From NCBI GenBank assembly GCA_019347795.1, contig JAHWKS010000056.1, positions 1-12,493 of the forward strand: DNA of 12,493 bases. The letters are read 5' to 3'. Every line of letters starts with the position of its first letter. The first letter of the stretch is position 1. The notes below the pieces were generated by a model, which had not been told where the DNA came from, did no database searches, and worked only from the letters and a program-made list of their open reading frames with translations. The position numbers and the translations under genes were made by a program. This document shows positions 1 through 7,782 of this stretch, piece after piece. This DNA comes from Planctomycetota bacterium. GTDB taxonomy: Bacteria; Planctomycetota; Planctomycetia; Pirellulales; Pirellulaceae.

Positions 1-71
1 TGTCTTTCCTCAATACGGGCGGAGTGGCAGTACGCCGCGCATTATATCGTTAGACGACGGCGCCCGGCTAC

Positions 72-1394
<1,323 letters not shown>

Positions 1395-1548
1395 GACAGT
1401 TTTCCCGTGCCGGTGAGAGAGGAGACTCACAATATTCCACAGGAAACATAGCTTAGAGACGGCGGCATCGATTTGGACTCGGTTGGCGAGCCCGGCACTG
1501 GCGTGTCCCGGCGGGCGAAAAAAGTTCTGAAATTTTCCTCCGGGAAGC

Positions 1549-1577
1549 TTGACTATCGGCCTCCGGCGCGGTAACTT
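1549..1577 (+). promoter_or_regulatory. Probable sigma70-type promoter of the plus-strand six-gene operon
   Basis: TTGACT at 1549-1554 is followed after exactly 17 bases by TAACTT at 1572-1577, a good match to -35/-10 elements with ideal spacing. Transcription would start near 1584, about 30 bases before the lipoprotein ATG and ahead of its Shine-Dalgarno (AGGGGG, 1602-1607). It lies in the 220-bp gap between divergent cpaF and the lipoprotein gene. Prediction by eye only. Confidence 0.5.
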
Positions 1578-1614
1578 CACTCCACTCAAAAATCTAATCC
1601 TAGGGGGCGGTAGC

Positions 1615-2106
1615 ATGAACTCCTCCCTGTCCGAAACTGCGGAACCTGTTGCCAATTCTCTTGGGCTCGCCCCCCCCCGCAGTTTTCGTCTTCGTACTCT
1701 CTGGGCGGCGGTGTTTCTCACCGGGTGTTCGTCGTCCTCTGCTTCGGTAACTCTGGGGCCAGAAACGGACGAACTCATTGTTCCCGTTTCCCTTGGGCTC
1801 CGTGAACCCACGCGCATCGAGGCGGGCGAGATGGACGATTCCCGATGGTTGCAACGTCGCCTGAGGCTTGAGAACCGCGGCGACGAAACCATCGCCATCG
1901 ACCGCATTGATGCCGATTGCCACTGCGTAACATTTGAGAACGCTCTTGTAGCGCTCAAGCCTGGCGACAGCATTGAAGCAAATCTGGTTATCGATCTGCG
2001 AGACGACAGGTCGTTCAAGGGTCTTCTCGGAGTTCCAGCGAGAGGGTTCGATGCGCAAGACCGCGAGATTTTCTCAGTGGTGGTTTGCACACGTGCGCCG
2101 CCATAG
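1615..2106 (+). CDS. Exported lipoprotein with a DUF1573-like domain
   Basis: A 163-residue predicted lipoprotein and first gene of the operon. The N-terminus has an Arg-containing n-region, a short hydrophobic stretch and a lipobox LTGC (35-38), so Cys38 would be lipidated. The rest resembles the DUF1573 (ASH/immunoglobulin-like) fold: [18 protein letters not shown] matches the family pattern of N-x-G followed by strands and a Cys motif, here DCHC rather than SCGC. The ATG at 1615 is chosen because AGGGGG (1602-1607) sits 7 bases upstream; an in-frame ATG at 1549 would overlap the predicted promoter. A run of nine C (1670-1678) falls in codons 19-22, before the lipobox, where slippage would shift the frame. 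Molecular function is unknown; DUF1573 proteins are usually exported envelope proteins in planctomycetes and Bacteroidetes. The domain call is moderate, the lipoprotein call fairly good. Confidence 0.75.
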   Translation: MNSSLSETAEPVANSLGLAPPRSFRLRTLWAAVFLTGCSSSSASVTLGPETDELIVPVSLGLREPTRIEAGEMDDSRWLQRRLRLENRGDETIAIDRIDADCHCVTFENALVALKPGDSIEANLVIDLRDDRSFKGLLGVPARGFDAQDREIFSVVVCTRAPP

Positions 2107-2145
2107 CGCCGACCTCGCCGAGTCTTGGGAGAAAATGCCGTGGGA

Positions 2146-3099
2146 ATGACTCGCCGCAAATCGCCGCGCGGGCGCGCGTTTACCCTGGTCGAACTGGTCG
2201 TGGTTCTCGCCATTATCGCGCTGTTGATGGCCTTGATCCTCCCCGCAGTCCAGTCAGCACGTGAGACGGCTCGCCGCGCGTCCTGCGCAAACAATGTCCG
2301 ACAGATTGGATTGGCGATTCAAAACTTCGAGGCGGCGCACCGTCACTTTCCACGCGCCTATTGCGGAAAAGTCTTCAGCCAACCTGATTGGTGTCTGTCG
2401 CCGTCCGGACAGATTGTCGGTTTCCTTGGCGATCAGTCCACGGCCGCGGATATTCGCGCCACAAGTCACTCGCTTCGGGATTCGGATTGGGATCGGTTGC
2501 CGATCAACGCCTTTCCCGTACTCTGGTGTCCCTCCGACGCGTTAGCCGAGGGCCGCGCGTCGAGCTATCGTTTTTGCCGCGGCGTTCTGCCGCTTTGGCC
2601 GAAAGACCCAGGAGGCGTCTTCCGAAGATTTCAACCGACACGCGCCAGTGACGTGACAGATGGTTATTCGCAGACGGCTTTTGTATCAGAACGCCTGATT
2701 GGGACCACTCGCGGCGCCGACGAACGCCGGGATGCGTTGGTTTCCCGTTCGCAGTCTCACGCGCGGCTAGCTGCTGATTGTGTCGCGATCAACGGGGGTG
2801 CGCCGGTAGGATTTCTGCAGTCGCCGCACGCGCCCCTCGGCAGCCGCTGGTTAAGCGGAAACTGGTTGCACGTAAGCTACTATCACTTCTCTCCGCCAAA
2901 CACCGCCTGGCGGGATTGCGTGGGCGATGGCGCCCACGTGGGGATGGCTCTCTTGTCAGCACGCAGTAACCACATCGGCGGCGTCCACGTGGGCTTCGGC
3001 GACGGGCGATCCGAATTCGTCGGCGATTACATCGACCTCGGCGTGTGGCGAGCTTGGGCAACTCGAGCGGGAGGCGAAGCAATTTCCCCTCGTGGGTAG
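2146..3099 (+). CDS. DUF1559 prepilin-like protein (type II pseudopilin N-terminus)
   Basis: A 317-residue protein of the DUF1559 (SBP_bac_10) family, greatly expanded in planctomycetes. The N-terminus is a class III prepilin signal: basic leader (residues 1-11), cleavage expected between Ala11 and Phe12, FTLVE with the key Glu16 (position 5 of the mature form), then a hydrophobic helix to about residue 35 and the conserved [15 protein letters not shown] segment. The C-terminus carries the family hallmark [10 protein letters not shown]...[15 protein letters not shown]. Residue -1 is Ala, not the common Gly. Start: GTG at 2140 lies 6-7 bases after GGGAGA and could be used; TTG at 2125 is also in frame; ATG at 2146 is taken as the conventional start. 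It follows the lipoprotein gene by 39 bp and precedes the next gene by 15 bp, so co-transcription is likely. The family is confident; DUF1559 protein function is not established. Confidence 0.92.
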   Translation: MTRRKSPRGRAFTLVELVVVLAIIALLMALILPAVQSARETARRASCANNVRQIGLAIQNFEAAHRHFPRAYCGKVFSQPDWCLSPSGQIVGFLGDQSTAADIRATSHSLRDSDWDRLPINAFPVLWCPSDALAEGRASSYRFCRGVLPLWPKDPGGVFRRFQPTRASDVTDGYSQTAFVSERLIGTTRGADERRDALVSRSQSHARLAADCVAINGGAPVGFLQSPHAPLGSRWLSGNWLHVSYYHFSPPNTAWRDCVGDGAHVGMALLSARSNHIGGVHVGFGDGRSEFVGDYIDLGVWRAWATRAGGEAISPRG

Positions 3100-3114
3100 G
3101 TTTAAGGTTCTAGT

Positions 3115-4221
3115 ATGTTTGCTATTCCGGCCTTTCTTATCGTCGGGACGCTCGCCGCATCGCCGGATCAGTCGAGCGAGTTGGCCCGAGCGTCGGCATC
3201 CCTGGAATCGTACTTGACCCGTATCGCGGTCCTGCGAATCCGATATACGGAAACACACGCGCCCTCTGGCACGACGGACCTGCCAGCAGATCCTTTTGCC
3301 GAACCGAAGTTGTACGAAGAACTAAACTCAAACCGGGATATGCGGCGCCATCACGTGCTGCTGTACGCTGGGACTTCGCTGCGAATGGTCCATATCGACC
3401 GGAACTTGGATTCCACGGATGACGCTGGCGCGCATAAGGAGGAACTCGCGCTCCACAAGGGCAAGATAACCACGCTGGACCATACAAGAAAGCATTTCAA
3501 TCGGAGGTCCCCGTCCGTCGCTGTTCCGTTTCCATTTCTGCCGGTGGATCCTTTGGGGGTTCGGACGCTCGGTACGGTCGATACGCCAATTAGCGAATTT
3601 CTAAACCTACCTGGCGTTACGTCCTACGAGGGAACCGACGAGGTCGATGGAGAGACTGTCATTATCGTCAAAGTGGGCCCGAATATTCCCTCGCCGCCGC
3701 GACCAAGCACCTGGCCTGACAGTGCGTATTTGCGACTTTTCCTCGCTCCCGCTCATCGGTATTTGCCGGTGCGGACGGTCCTAGGCGGGGCGCTACGAAG
3801 AATGCCCGATGGAGAGTTTGAGATGTCGCTCGCTGAGTTTAAGCCAGTGCGCGACGCGGCCCGCGGCGACCACACTGTGCCGTTCCCACACAGCATGAGA
3901 ATCAGCTACCCGAACGGGAGATGGACATCATGGTCAATTCAAAGCGCTCTGATTAATCCCCCCGTTTCGAGCAGCGAGTTTGTATTGACCGCGCTCCCTG
4001 GTTACTCGGTTGCGGAGGAGGGACGCATGGCTGGTCTGCGTGGGGGCCCGGAACGTCGGGAGGAGCGAGTTCAGGAGTCGGTCGAAGAAGCACGGCGATT
4101 GCTTACAACCGTCGAACCGCCGCGCTCGTTACCAGCGCGAGGAATGTATCTGTGGGGTGTTGCAATTGGTGCAGGAGCCGCTTTGGCGCTGTTGCTCGTT
4201 TTCTTTTATTGTTGGAGGTAA
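3115..4221 (+). CDS. Secreted protein of unknown function with C-terminal membrane anchor
   Basis: A 368-residue protein I cannot assign with confidence. It starts with a short hydrophobic segment (residues 1-15, ending LAASP) that looks like a signal peptide with an unusually uncharged n-region. It ends with one hydrophobic helix (about 345-366) followed by CWR, so the bulk would face the periplasm and be tail-anchored. The first domain (about 20-150) begins LARASASLESYLTRIAVLRIRYTE in style, recalling planctomycete proteins with a LolA-like beta-sheet fold; this is only a resemblance. The region before the anchor is Arg/Glu-rich (about 310-335) and probably a helical stalk. It starts 15 bp after the prepilin gene and stops 2 bp before the Cys-rich peptide gene, so it is almost certainly in the same operon. 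It shares signal-peptide plus C-terminal-anchor topology with the C39 peptidase two genes downstream. The ORF is well supported, the function is not. Confidence 0.8.
   Translation: MFAIPAFLIVGTLAASPDQSSELARASASLESYLTRIAVLRIRYTETHAPSGTTDLPADPFAEPKLYEELNSNRDMRRHHVLLYAGTSLRMVHIDRNLDSTDDAGAHKEELALHKGKITTLDHTRKHFNRRSPSVAVPFPFLPVDPLGVRTLGTVDTPISEFLNLPGVTSYEGTDEVDGETVIIVKVGPNIPSPPRPSTWPDSAYLRLFLAPAHRYLPVRTVLGGALRRMPDGEFEMSLAEFKPVRDAARGDHTVPFPHSMRISYPNGRWTSWSIQSALINPPVSSSEFVLTALPGYSVAEEGRMAGLRGGPERREERVQESVEEARRLLTTVEPPRSLPARGMYLWGVAIGAGAALALLLVFFYCWR
4214..4218 (+). promoter_or_regulatory. Strong Shine-Dalgarno deciding the start of the Cys-rich peptide gene
   Basis: GGAGG, 5 bases before the ATG at 4224 and inside the last codons of the preceding gene. 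It excludes the longer in-frame reading from 4152, which would overlap the upstream gene's membrane helix. It also makes the start directly before the predicted signal peptide the best choice. Confidence 0.75.
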
Positions 4222-4223
4222 CG

Positions 4224-4652
4224 ATGATCATCTACCGAATCTTGTTTGCGGCATGCATGACTAGTATCTTCATGCTTGGGATAACGAGGGGCAAAACCGC
4301 TGGCGAGTTTTCCGCACTTAGTGCAAGTGAGACGGGGATGCTTTTCGGTGGTGCTGTCTGTGAGGAGCTCGACGGCCTTTCCGAGTGCGAACAGTGTGCG
4401 CAGGTTGAAGGCGAACCGGAAGAGGAAGACGATGTTTCAATCAGATGTTCGACTATCGGCGACAGGTACGTATGCTGGCCGATCTCGGGGCCATGCGTCG
4501 ACTGTACTCTCGTCAATGAACAAAAATGCGGCGGAGACGAGTTGCACTTTGAAGGATTAGAATGTGACGGCTTGGGCGTGCCCGTGCGCGCCTGCACACG
4601 GATAAAGAATGACGGGAGTTCGGTTAGCTGTGAAGACGAGTGCCCTGAGTGA
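4224..4652 (+). CDS. Secreted acidic Cys-rich peptide precursor with double-glycine leader
   Basis: A 142-residue small protein not recognised by family. Residues 1-20 form a Sec-type signal peptide (YRILFAACMTSIFMLGI hydrophobic core). Residues 32-43, LSASETGMLFGG, match the bacteriocin/double-glycine leader pattern LSxxE-x3-[LI]-x-G-G position by position (Leu -12, Ser -11, Glu -8, Leu -4, Gly-Gly -2/-1). Cleavage after Gly43 would release a 99-residue mature chain with 12 cysteines (46, 55, 58, 75, 84, 91, 94, 102, 114, 124, 136, 140) and an acidic loop EPEEEDD (64-70). This suggests up to six disulphides, made outside the cytoplasm. The next gene is a C39-type peptidase, the class that cuts double-glycine leaders, and overlaps by 4 bp (GTGA). 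The leader match and the partner gene are seen in the sequence. The processing, and whether the product is a toxin, signal or structural subunit, are inferred. Confidence 0.82.
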   Translation: MIIYRILFAACMTSIFMLGITRGKTAGEFSALSASETGMLFGGAVCEELDGLSECEQCAQVEGEPEEEDDVSIRCSTIGDRYVCWPISGPCVDCTLVNEQKCGGDELHFEGLECDGLGVPVRACTRIKNDGSSVSCEDECPE

Positions 4653-5320
4653 AACTGATGCGGGTTGCTCACTGGAAGATGAATTTCCGACTCAACTATC
4701 CTGCGCGCCGTCTACTTTGTCGAATTGCCGCCGTCTCATACGCCGTCACGTGGAGTGCTGTCGGCGTCGGGGAGGATAGCACGAGGGCCGATGCGCAGGT
4801 GTGCGGAGCGAACAGTTTGGCTCTCGCTGCTGCGTACGTAGCAGATATTCACGCGTCAGACATTTACTCGTTGCTTTCAGCCGAACGCGCACCCTTTTCG
4901 TTAGGCGATCTCGAAGACGCCGCGCGTAAAGCCGGTCTTCGCTCTTCCGTTTTGCGATGGAAGAACAAGGAGGCGGCGAGATTTCATTGTCCAGCGATTC
5001 TGCATGTTCGCGGTCAATCCTCTTCGACTCAGTGCGACCACTTCATTGTCTGTTTTGGTGAGAGCGAAGAGTTCCTCTGCGTCGCAGATTACCCGCGACC
5101 GCCAACTTTGGTCCCGCGCGACCACGTATTCGAGTACTGGGAAGGAGACGCTCTCTATGTGGACGATGCGACAGGCCGGCGGATAACACATCTTCAGATT
5201 AACTCGCAAGACTTCACGCGCCAACTGGCATTGGTAGCGATTGCTGTGTGCGTCGTTGCGTTGGCCGCAATACGGGGAGTCGCGTATTGGCGTCGTCAAG
5301 CGCGTCTTGACGATATTTAG
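4649..5320 (+). CDS. Stand-alone, tail-anchored C39-type cysteine peptidase
   Basis: A 223-residue predicted double-glycine-type (C39) peptidase. The N-terminus (1-41) has basic residues and a hydrophobic core ending near VGVGED, a likely signal peptide. The papain-like domain follows: VCGANSLALAA with catalytic Cys52, DHFIVCFG with His131, and VADYP with Asp147, giving a plausible Cys-His-Asp triad at normal spacing. A single C-terminal helix (about 193-214) is followed by RRQARL, so the positive-inside rule places the catalytic domain in the periplasm. There is no ABC-transporter part, unlike classical C39 exporters. The usual oxyanion Gln six residues before Cys is not obvious; Gln50 is two before it. 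The start is GTG at 4649, overlapping the previous stop by 4 bp; ATG at 4658 is an alternative. The inferred substrate is the double-glycine precursor encoded just upstream. The family call is good; activity is untested. Confidence 0.83.
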   Translation: MKLMRVAHWKMNFRLNYPARRLLCRIAAVSYAVTWSAVGVGEDSTRADAQVCGANSLALAAAYVADIHASDIYSLLSAERAPFSLGDLEDAARKAGLRSSVLRWKNKEAARFHCPAILHVRGQSSSTQCDHFIVCFGESEEFLCVADYPRPPTLVPRDHVFEYWEGDALYVDDATGRRITHLQINSQDFTRQLALVAIAVCVVALAAIRGVAYWRRQARLDDI

Positions 5321-5367
5321 ATTTTAATGCCACTACGTTTTGTAATTACGTAAATCAGAGTGGCCGA

Positions 5368-5493
5368 ATGCGACACGCTGCACTCTTCCTGCTGCCGGTG
5401 ATCCTCGCCATCAGCGTGGCGATCGCTTTGGTCGGTCAAGCCGGTGGTTGTGCCTGCGAAACTCGATGCTCCGAAAAAGCTTCTCAAGGTTGA
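5368..5493 (+). other. Signal-peptide reading frame of the broken DUF1573 gene
   Basis: A 41-codon frame starting at ATG 5368 whose first 26 residues form a typical Sec signal peptide (Arg2 n-region, long hydrophobic core, LVGQAG end). After about position 5445 the frame becomes low-plausibility Cys-rich sequence and stops at 5491-5493, while the next frame continues with VVPAKLDAPKKL. It is best read as the displaced N-terminus of the downstream DUF1573 protein. A free-standing small secreted peptide is possible but less likely. Confidence 0.5.
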
Positions 5494-5899
5494 TGGGAGC
5501 GAGGTCCCGCGGGGGCAGCCGGCGGAGGTTGTGTTTCAACTGAGCAATGAAGGAAACCTTGATGTTCAGATTAAGGAGGTTTCCAGTAGCTGTTCGTGTT
5601 TGGTGCCATCACAGATGAAGGGCCGTACAATTAGAGCCGGCGAGCAGATGCCGTTTAAGGTGCTTGTTTCCATCCCGCAGGCCGGAACACAGACGCGGAC
5701 TTTAATGGTGTTCCACAATGGACGCGGCAGTCCATTAGTGTTACAAGTTCAGGTTTCTGGCGCTGTACGTGTTCCATTTGTCGCGAAAGTCGTGAACCCG
5801 GTGACTTTTTTTGACGATCTATCACAGATGCGCGGCGAACAGAGTATCGTCGTGAAGACGGTCGAGAATCTCGGAGAGCCTCCGTGGTTGAATGCTTAG
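5444..5899 (+). CDS. DUF1573 domain segment (second frame of the interrupted gene)
   Basis: A 151-residue frame if read from GTG at 5444. It contains a recognisable DUF1573/ASH-type domain: VFQLSNEGNLDVQIKEVSSS (family pattern of N-x-G-x3-L-x-I-x2-V), followed by the Cys motif SCSC instead of the usual SCGC, then RAGEQMPFKVLVSIPQ. A second beta-rich segment begins at PFVAKVVNPVTFFDDLS. As it stands it has no signal peptide or lipobox, although such domains are normally exported and a perfect signal peptide lies just upstream in another frame. No Shine-Dalgarno is visible before 5444. The frame ends in PPWLNA and the following sequence continues naturally in the next frame. It is probably part of one broken or mis-sequenced gene rather than an independent cytosolic protein. 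Confidence 0.6.
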   Translation: MVVPAKLDAPKKLLKVDGSEVPRGQPAEVVFQLSNEGNLDVQIKEVSSSCSCLVPSQMKGRTIRAGEQMPFKVLVSIPQAGTQTRTLMVFHNGRGSPLVLQVQVSGAVRVPFVAKVVNPVTFFDDLSQMRGEQSIVVKTVENLGEPPWLNA

Positions 5900-6401
5900 C
5901 GCGCAACATCCGAGCATTAAAATCACGCGGCAGGAGGTAGAGGAGGCGCCAACAGCCGACGCGGGACTCGTTCGCCGGACGTACGAGTACGCGGTGAGTT
6001 GGCGCGAAGTTACCGACGAGCGCATCGTCCGGGCGAGGATCTACACACATCCCACCTCTGAGGCTGAGCCAAGGGCGTATATCGGTACCGTTCTGGCGTT
6101 GGCCAACCCCCCGCAATTTCACCCGAAAGCGGTGTATTTGGAAGATGGTCGCGTGGAACAGGATGTTGTGATCTTCCGCGCGTCCGGGAACGGCTTCGCT
6201 CGGTCGTGGAGAATCGCTGACCAAGCCATATTGCCGGACTGGTTCTTCACTGAGTGGAGCATGGAAGACGGAAAGCTGATGTTGCGAGTTGCCTTGAAGG
6301 ACGGCTATCAGATCGGCGACGCGGCGCATTTTCGAATTCCCCTTGTCCGCGACGACGGCGCCGCGGACGAGTTACAAATCGCCGCATTTCCGGCCCGCTG
6401 A
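5892..6401 (+). CDS. C-terminal segment of the interrupted DUF1573 protein
   Basis: A 169-residue frame beginning at ATG 5892, which overlaps the preceding stop codon by 8 bases (ATGCTTAG). It is predicted to be beta-rich, with SIKITRQEVEEAP, RRTYEYAVSWREV and an ending PLVRDDGAADELQIAAFP, as in the strand-rich C-terminal halves of planctomycete DUF1573-type proteins. It has no signal peptide, no membrane helix and no clear Shine-Dalgarno. Translational coupling through the overlap is possible. The continuity of ...EPPWL / LSAQHPSIKI across the junction favours a frameshift inside one longer protein. It ends 16 bp from the stop of the convergent fhcB gene, so it closes the operon. The function is unknown. 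Confidence 0.55.
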   Translation: MLSAQHPSIKITRQEVEEAPTADAGLVRRTYEYAVSWREVTDERIVRARIYTHPTSEAEPRAYIGTVLALANPPQFHPKAVYLEDGRVEQDVVIFRASGNGFARSWRIADQAILPDWFFTEWSMEDGKLMLRVALKDGYQIGDAAHFRIPLVRDDGAADELQIAAFPAR

Positions 6402-6417
6402 CGTTGCCCGTCCGAGT

Positions 6418-7755
6418 TCAATGCGGACAGATCATCGGCCTGAGACGATCAACGATTGCGTCGAGCACTTCCGCGTCGCTGGGGTAGTCGCTGGGGAGGA
6501 TGGTTCGCAGCGGGATGGGCGTTTCATCCATCCGGTAGGCGGTTCCCGGGAGGTGGACGCCGTAGACGGCGGTGGTGAAGGCGACGGTGGGCGGGAAGGG
6601 GCAGGTTTCGGTCGGGTAGTCGAGGACGATTGTCGGGATGCGGCGGAGCTGCTCTTGTGCCGCGGGCGATAGTTGCTCCACCCCTTCGCTCCCCACGAGG
6701 AGGCAGGCGTCAGTTTCGCCTCGCTCCAGCACTTCGTTCGCGGAATATTCGCCGGGGTTGTAGCGCGGGTAGCCGCGGGCGAGGTTCACGCTGAAGGGAA
6801 ACCCCGTCGTCCAGCAGAGGACGCTGTCGGCGCCCGCCACGTCGCCCGGCATGCGCATCCGCCGGGCGTAGAACCGCGTGTGCCGGTTGAGGTCGGTCAC
6901 CAGCCGCAACAGCGCCTCCACATTCGCGTGCGGAGTACCGTGCCGGGTGAGTCCCAGCCCGAAGTAGACGATGCCCGATCGGCACGACGTCATGCGGTCG
7001 GCCAGTTTTCGCAGGTCCTCGATGCCGGGACTGTCGGGAACATCGACTCCCGCAACCATGGCCCGCAAGGTCCAGAGGGCGTCGAAGTCGCCGCCGGGCG
7101 GGATCTGGAGGAACCAATCGACCTGCTCGGTCGTCTCCGTCGGCCGCACGTCCACGGCGACGACGTACCGATCCGCGCGTCCTCCCGGCAGAAACATCCC
7201 CGGCGGATCGACCGAGTACCGCTCGAAGTGCCGCGGATGGCTCTTCACCGGGTTGGAGCCCCAGAAGAGCACCAGGTTGCAGCGGTTCTTCGCTTCGCCG
7301 AGGCTGCACGTGCTTTCCCCCGCCTGCTGAAAGGCCATGATCGACGGGGCATGGCAGCGAGAGGCCGTGGTGTCGATGGTCGCCCCGATTCGGTCCGCCA
7401 GCCGCACCGCCGCCCGCTGCCCGGGCGTGCTGCTCCGCGAGAGTCCGTAGATGAGCGGCGCCCGGGACTGCGACAGAATGCGGGCCGCCTCCTCAACCGC
7501 CGTCTCGAAGCTGGCCGCCTCTCCCGCCATCTGCGTCGCGGGGGGCTGCTGCGTGTTTTGCGCCAAGAGCCACGGCTCGGCCAACTCGCAGGCGCCCTCC
7601 GTTTCGACGACCCGGCCCTCGCGAACGGTGATCCGCAGATCGTCGCACACGCACCCGCAGATAGTGCAGGCGACGTTCTCAATCATTTTCTCCGACGACG
7701 GAGGCCGCGGCGCCGCTTCGGATTCCATGTCGTTTCCGTTCCGCATCGGCGCCAT
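6418..7755 (-). CDS. fhcB: Formylmethanofuran dehydrogenase / formyltransferase-hydrolase subunit B
   Basis: A 445-residue protein of the FwdB/FmdB/FhcB family. In bacteria that use tetrahydromethanopterin for C1 transfer, FhcB is part of the Fhc complex, which converts formyl-H4MPT via a methanofuran analogue to formate. Visible features are the N-terminal motif CTICGCVCDDL with Cys30, Cys33, Cys37 and a later Cys56 (a 4Fe-4S-type arrangement), ASRCHAPS with Cys134 at the position of the metal-ligand loop in archaeal homologues, and FWGSNPVKSHPRHFERY. Bacterial FhcB is generally regarded as non-catalytic; I cannot decide that here. The start is uncertain among ATGs at 7755, 7746, 7728 and 7686, none with a strong Shine-Dalgarno; the conserved part begins just after 7686. 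No fhcA, fhcD or fhcC lies in the window. It lies 27 bp downstream of a secreted-protein gene and probably shares its transcript. Confidence 0.92.
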   Translation of the reverse strand: MAPMRNGNDMESEAAPRPPSSEKMIENVACTICGCVCDDLRITVREGRVVETEGACELAEPWLLAQNTQQPPATQMAGEAASFETAVEEAARILSQSRAPLIYGLSRSSTPGQRAAVRLADRIGATIDTTASRCHAPSIMAFQQAGESTCSLGEAKNRCNLVLFWGSNPVKSHPRHFERYSVDPPGMFLPGGRADRYVVAVDVRPTETTEQVDWFLQIPPGGDFDALWTLRAMVAGVDVPDSPGIEDLRKLADRMTSCRSGIVYFGLGLTRHGTPHANVEALLRLVTDLNRHTRFYARRMRMPGDVAGADSVLCWTTGFPFSVNLARGYPRYNPGEYSANEVLERGETDACLLVGSEGVEQLSPAAQEQLRRIPTIVLDYPTETCPFPPTVAFTTAVYGVHLPGTAYRMDETPIPLRTILPSDYPSDAEVLDAIVDRLRPMICPH

Positions 7756-7782
7756 GATACCCGGTTTCGGGACGATTTGCTT

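Larger units (their letters stand above)
5368..6401 (+). pseudogene. DUF1573 exported protein gene interrupted by two frameshifts
   Basis: Three consecutive reading frames together read as one exported DUF1573-type protein. Frame 1 (ATG 5368 to stop 5493) supplies a signal peptide, MRHAALFLLPVILAISVAIA. Frame 2 (open from 5402 to stop 5899) supplies the DUF1573 domain. Frame 3 (open only from 5892 to 6401) supplies the C-terminal domain. Both changes are +1 and neither end makes sense alone: the middle part lacks a signal peptide although the domain is normally exported, and the last part begins mid-strand. The second junction is confined to 5892-5896, because frame 3 has a TGA at 5889-5891 and frame 2 stops at 5897-5899. 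Explanations are recent decay, sequencing or assembly errors, or, less likely, programmed shifts. It lies 47 bp after the C39 gene. That the frames belong to one ancestral gene is inferred from content. Confidence 0.6.

Noticed and set aside
1..71. Possible gene end or terminator left of cpaF
   Set aside because: No hairpin with a U tract or coding signal is visible in these 71 bases.
1395..2294. 300-codon N-terminal extension of CpaF
   Set aside because: The sequence is Ser/Arg-rich without domain character and runs opposite the lipoprotein gene and its promoter; CpaF proteins normally start near the MAKAF methionine.
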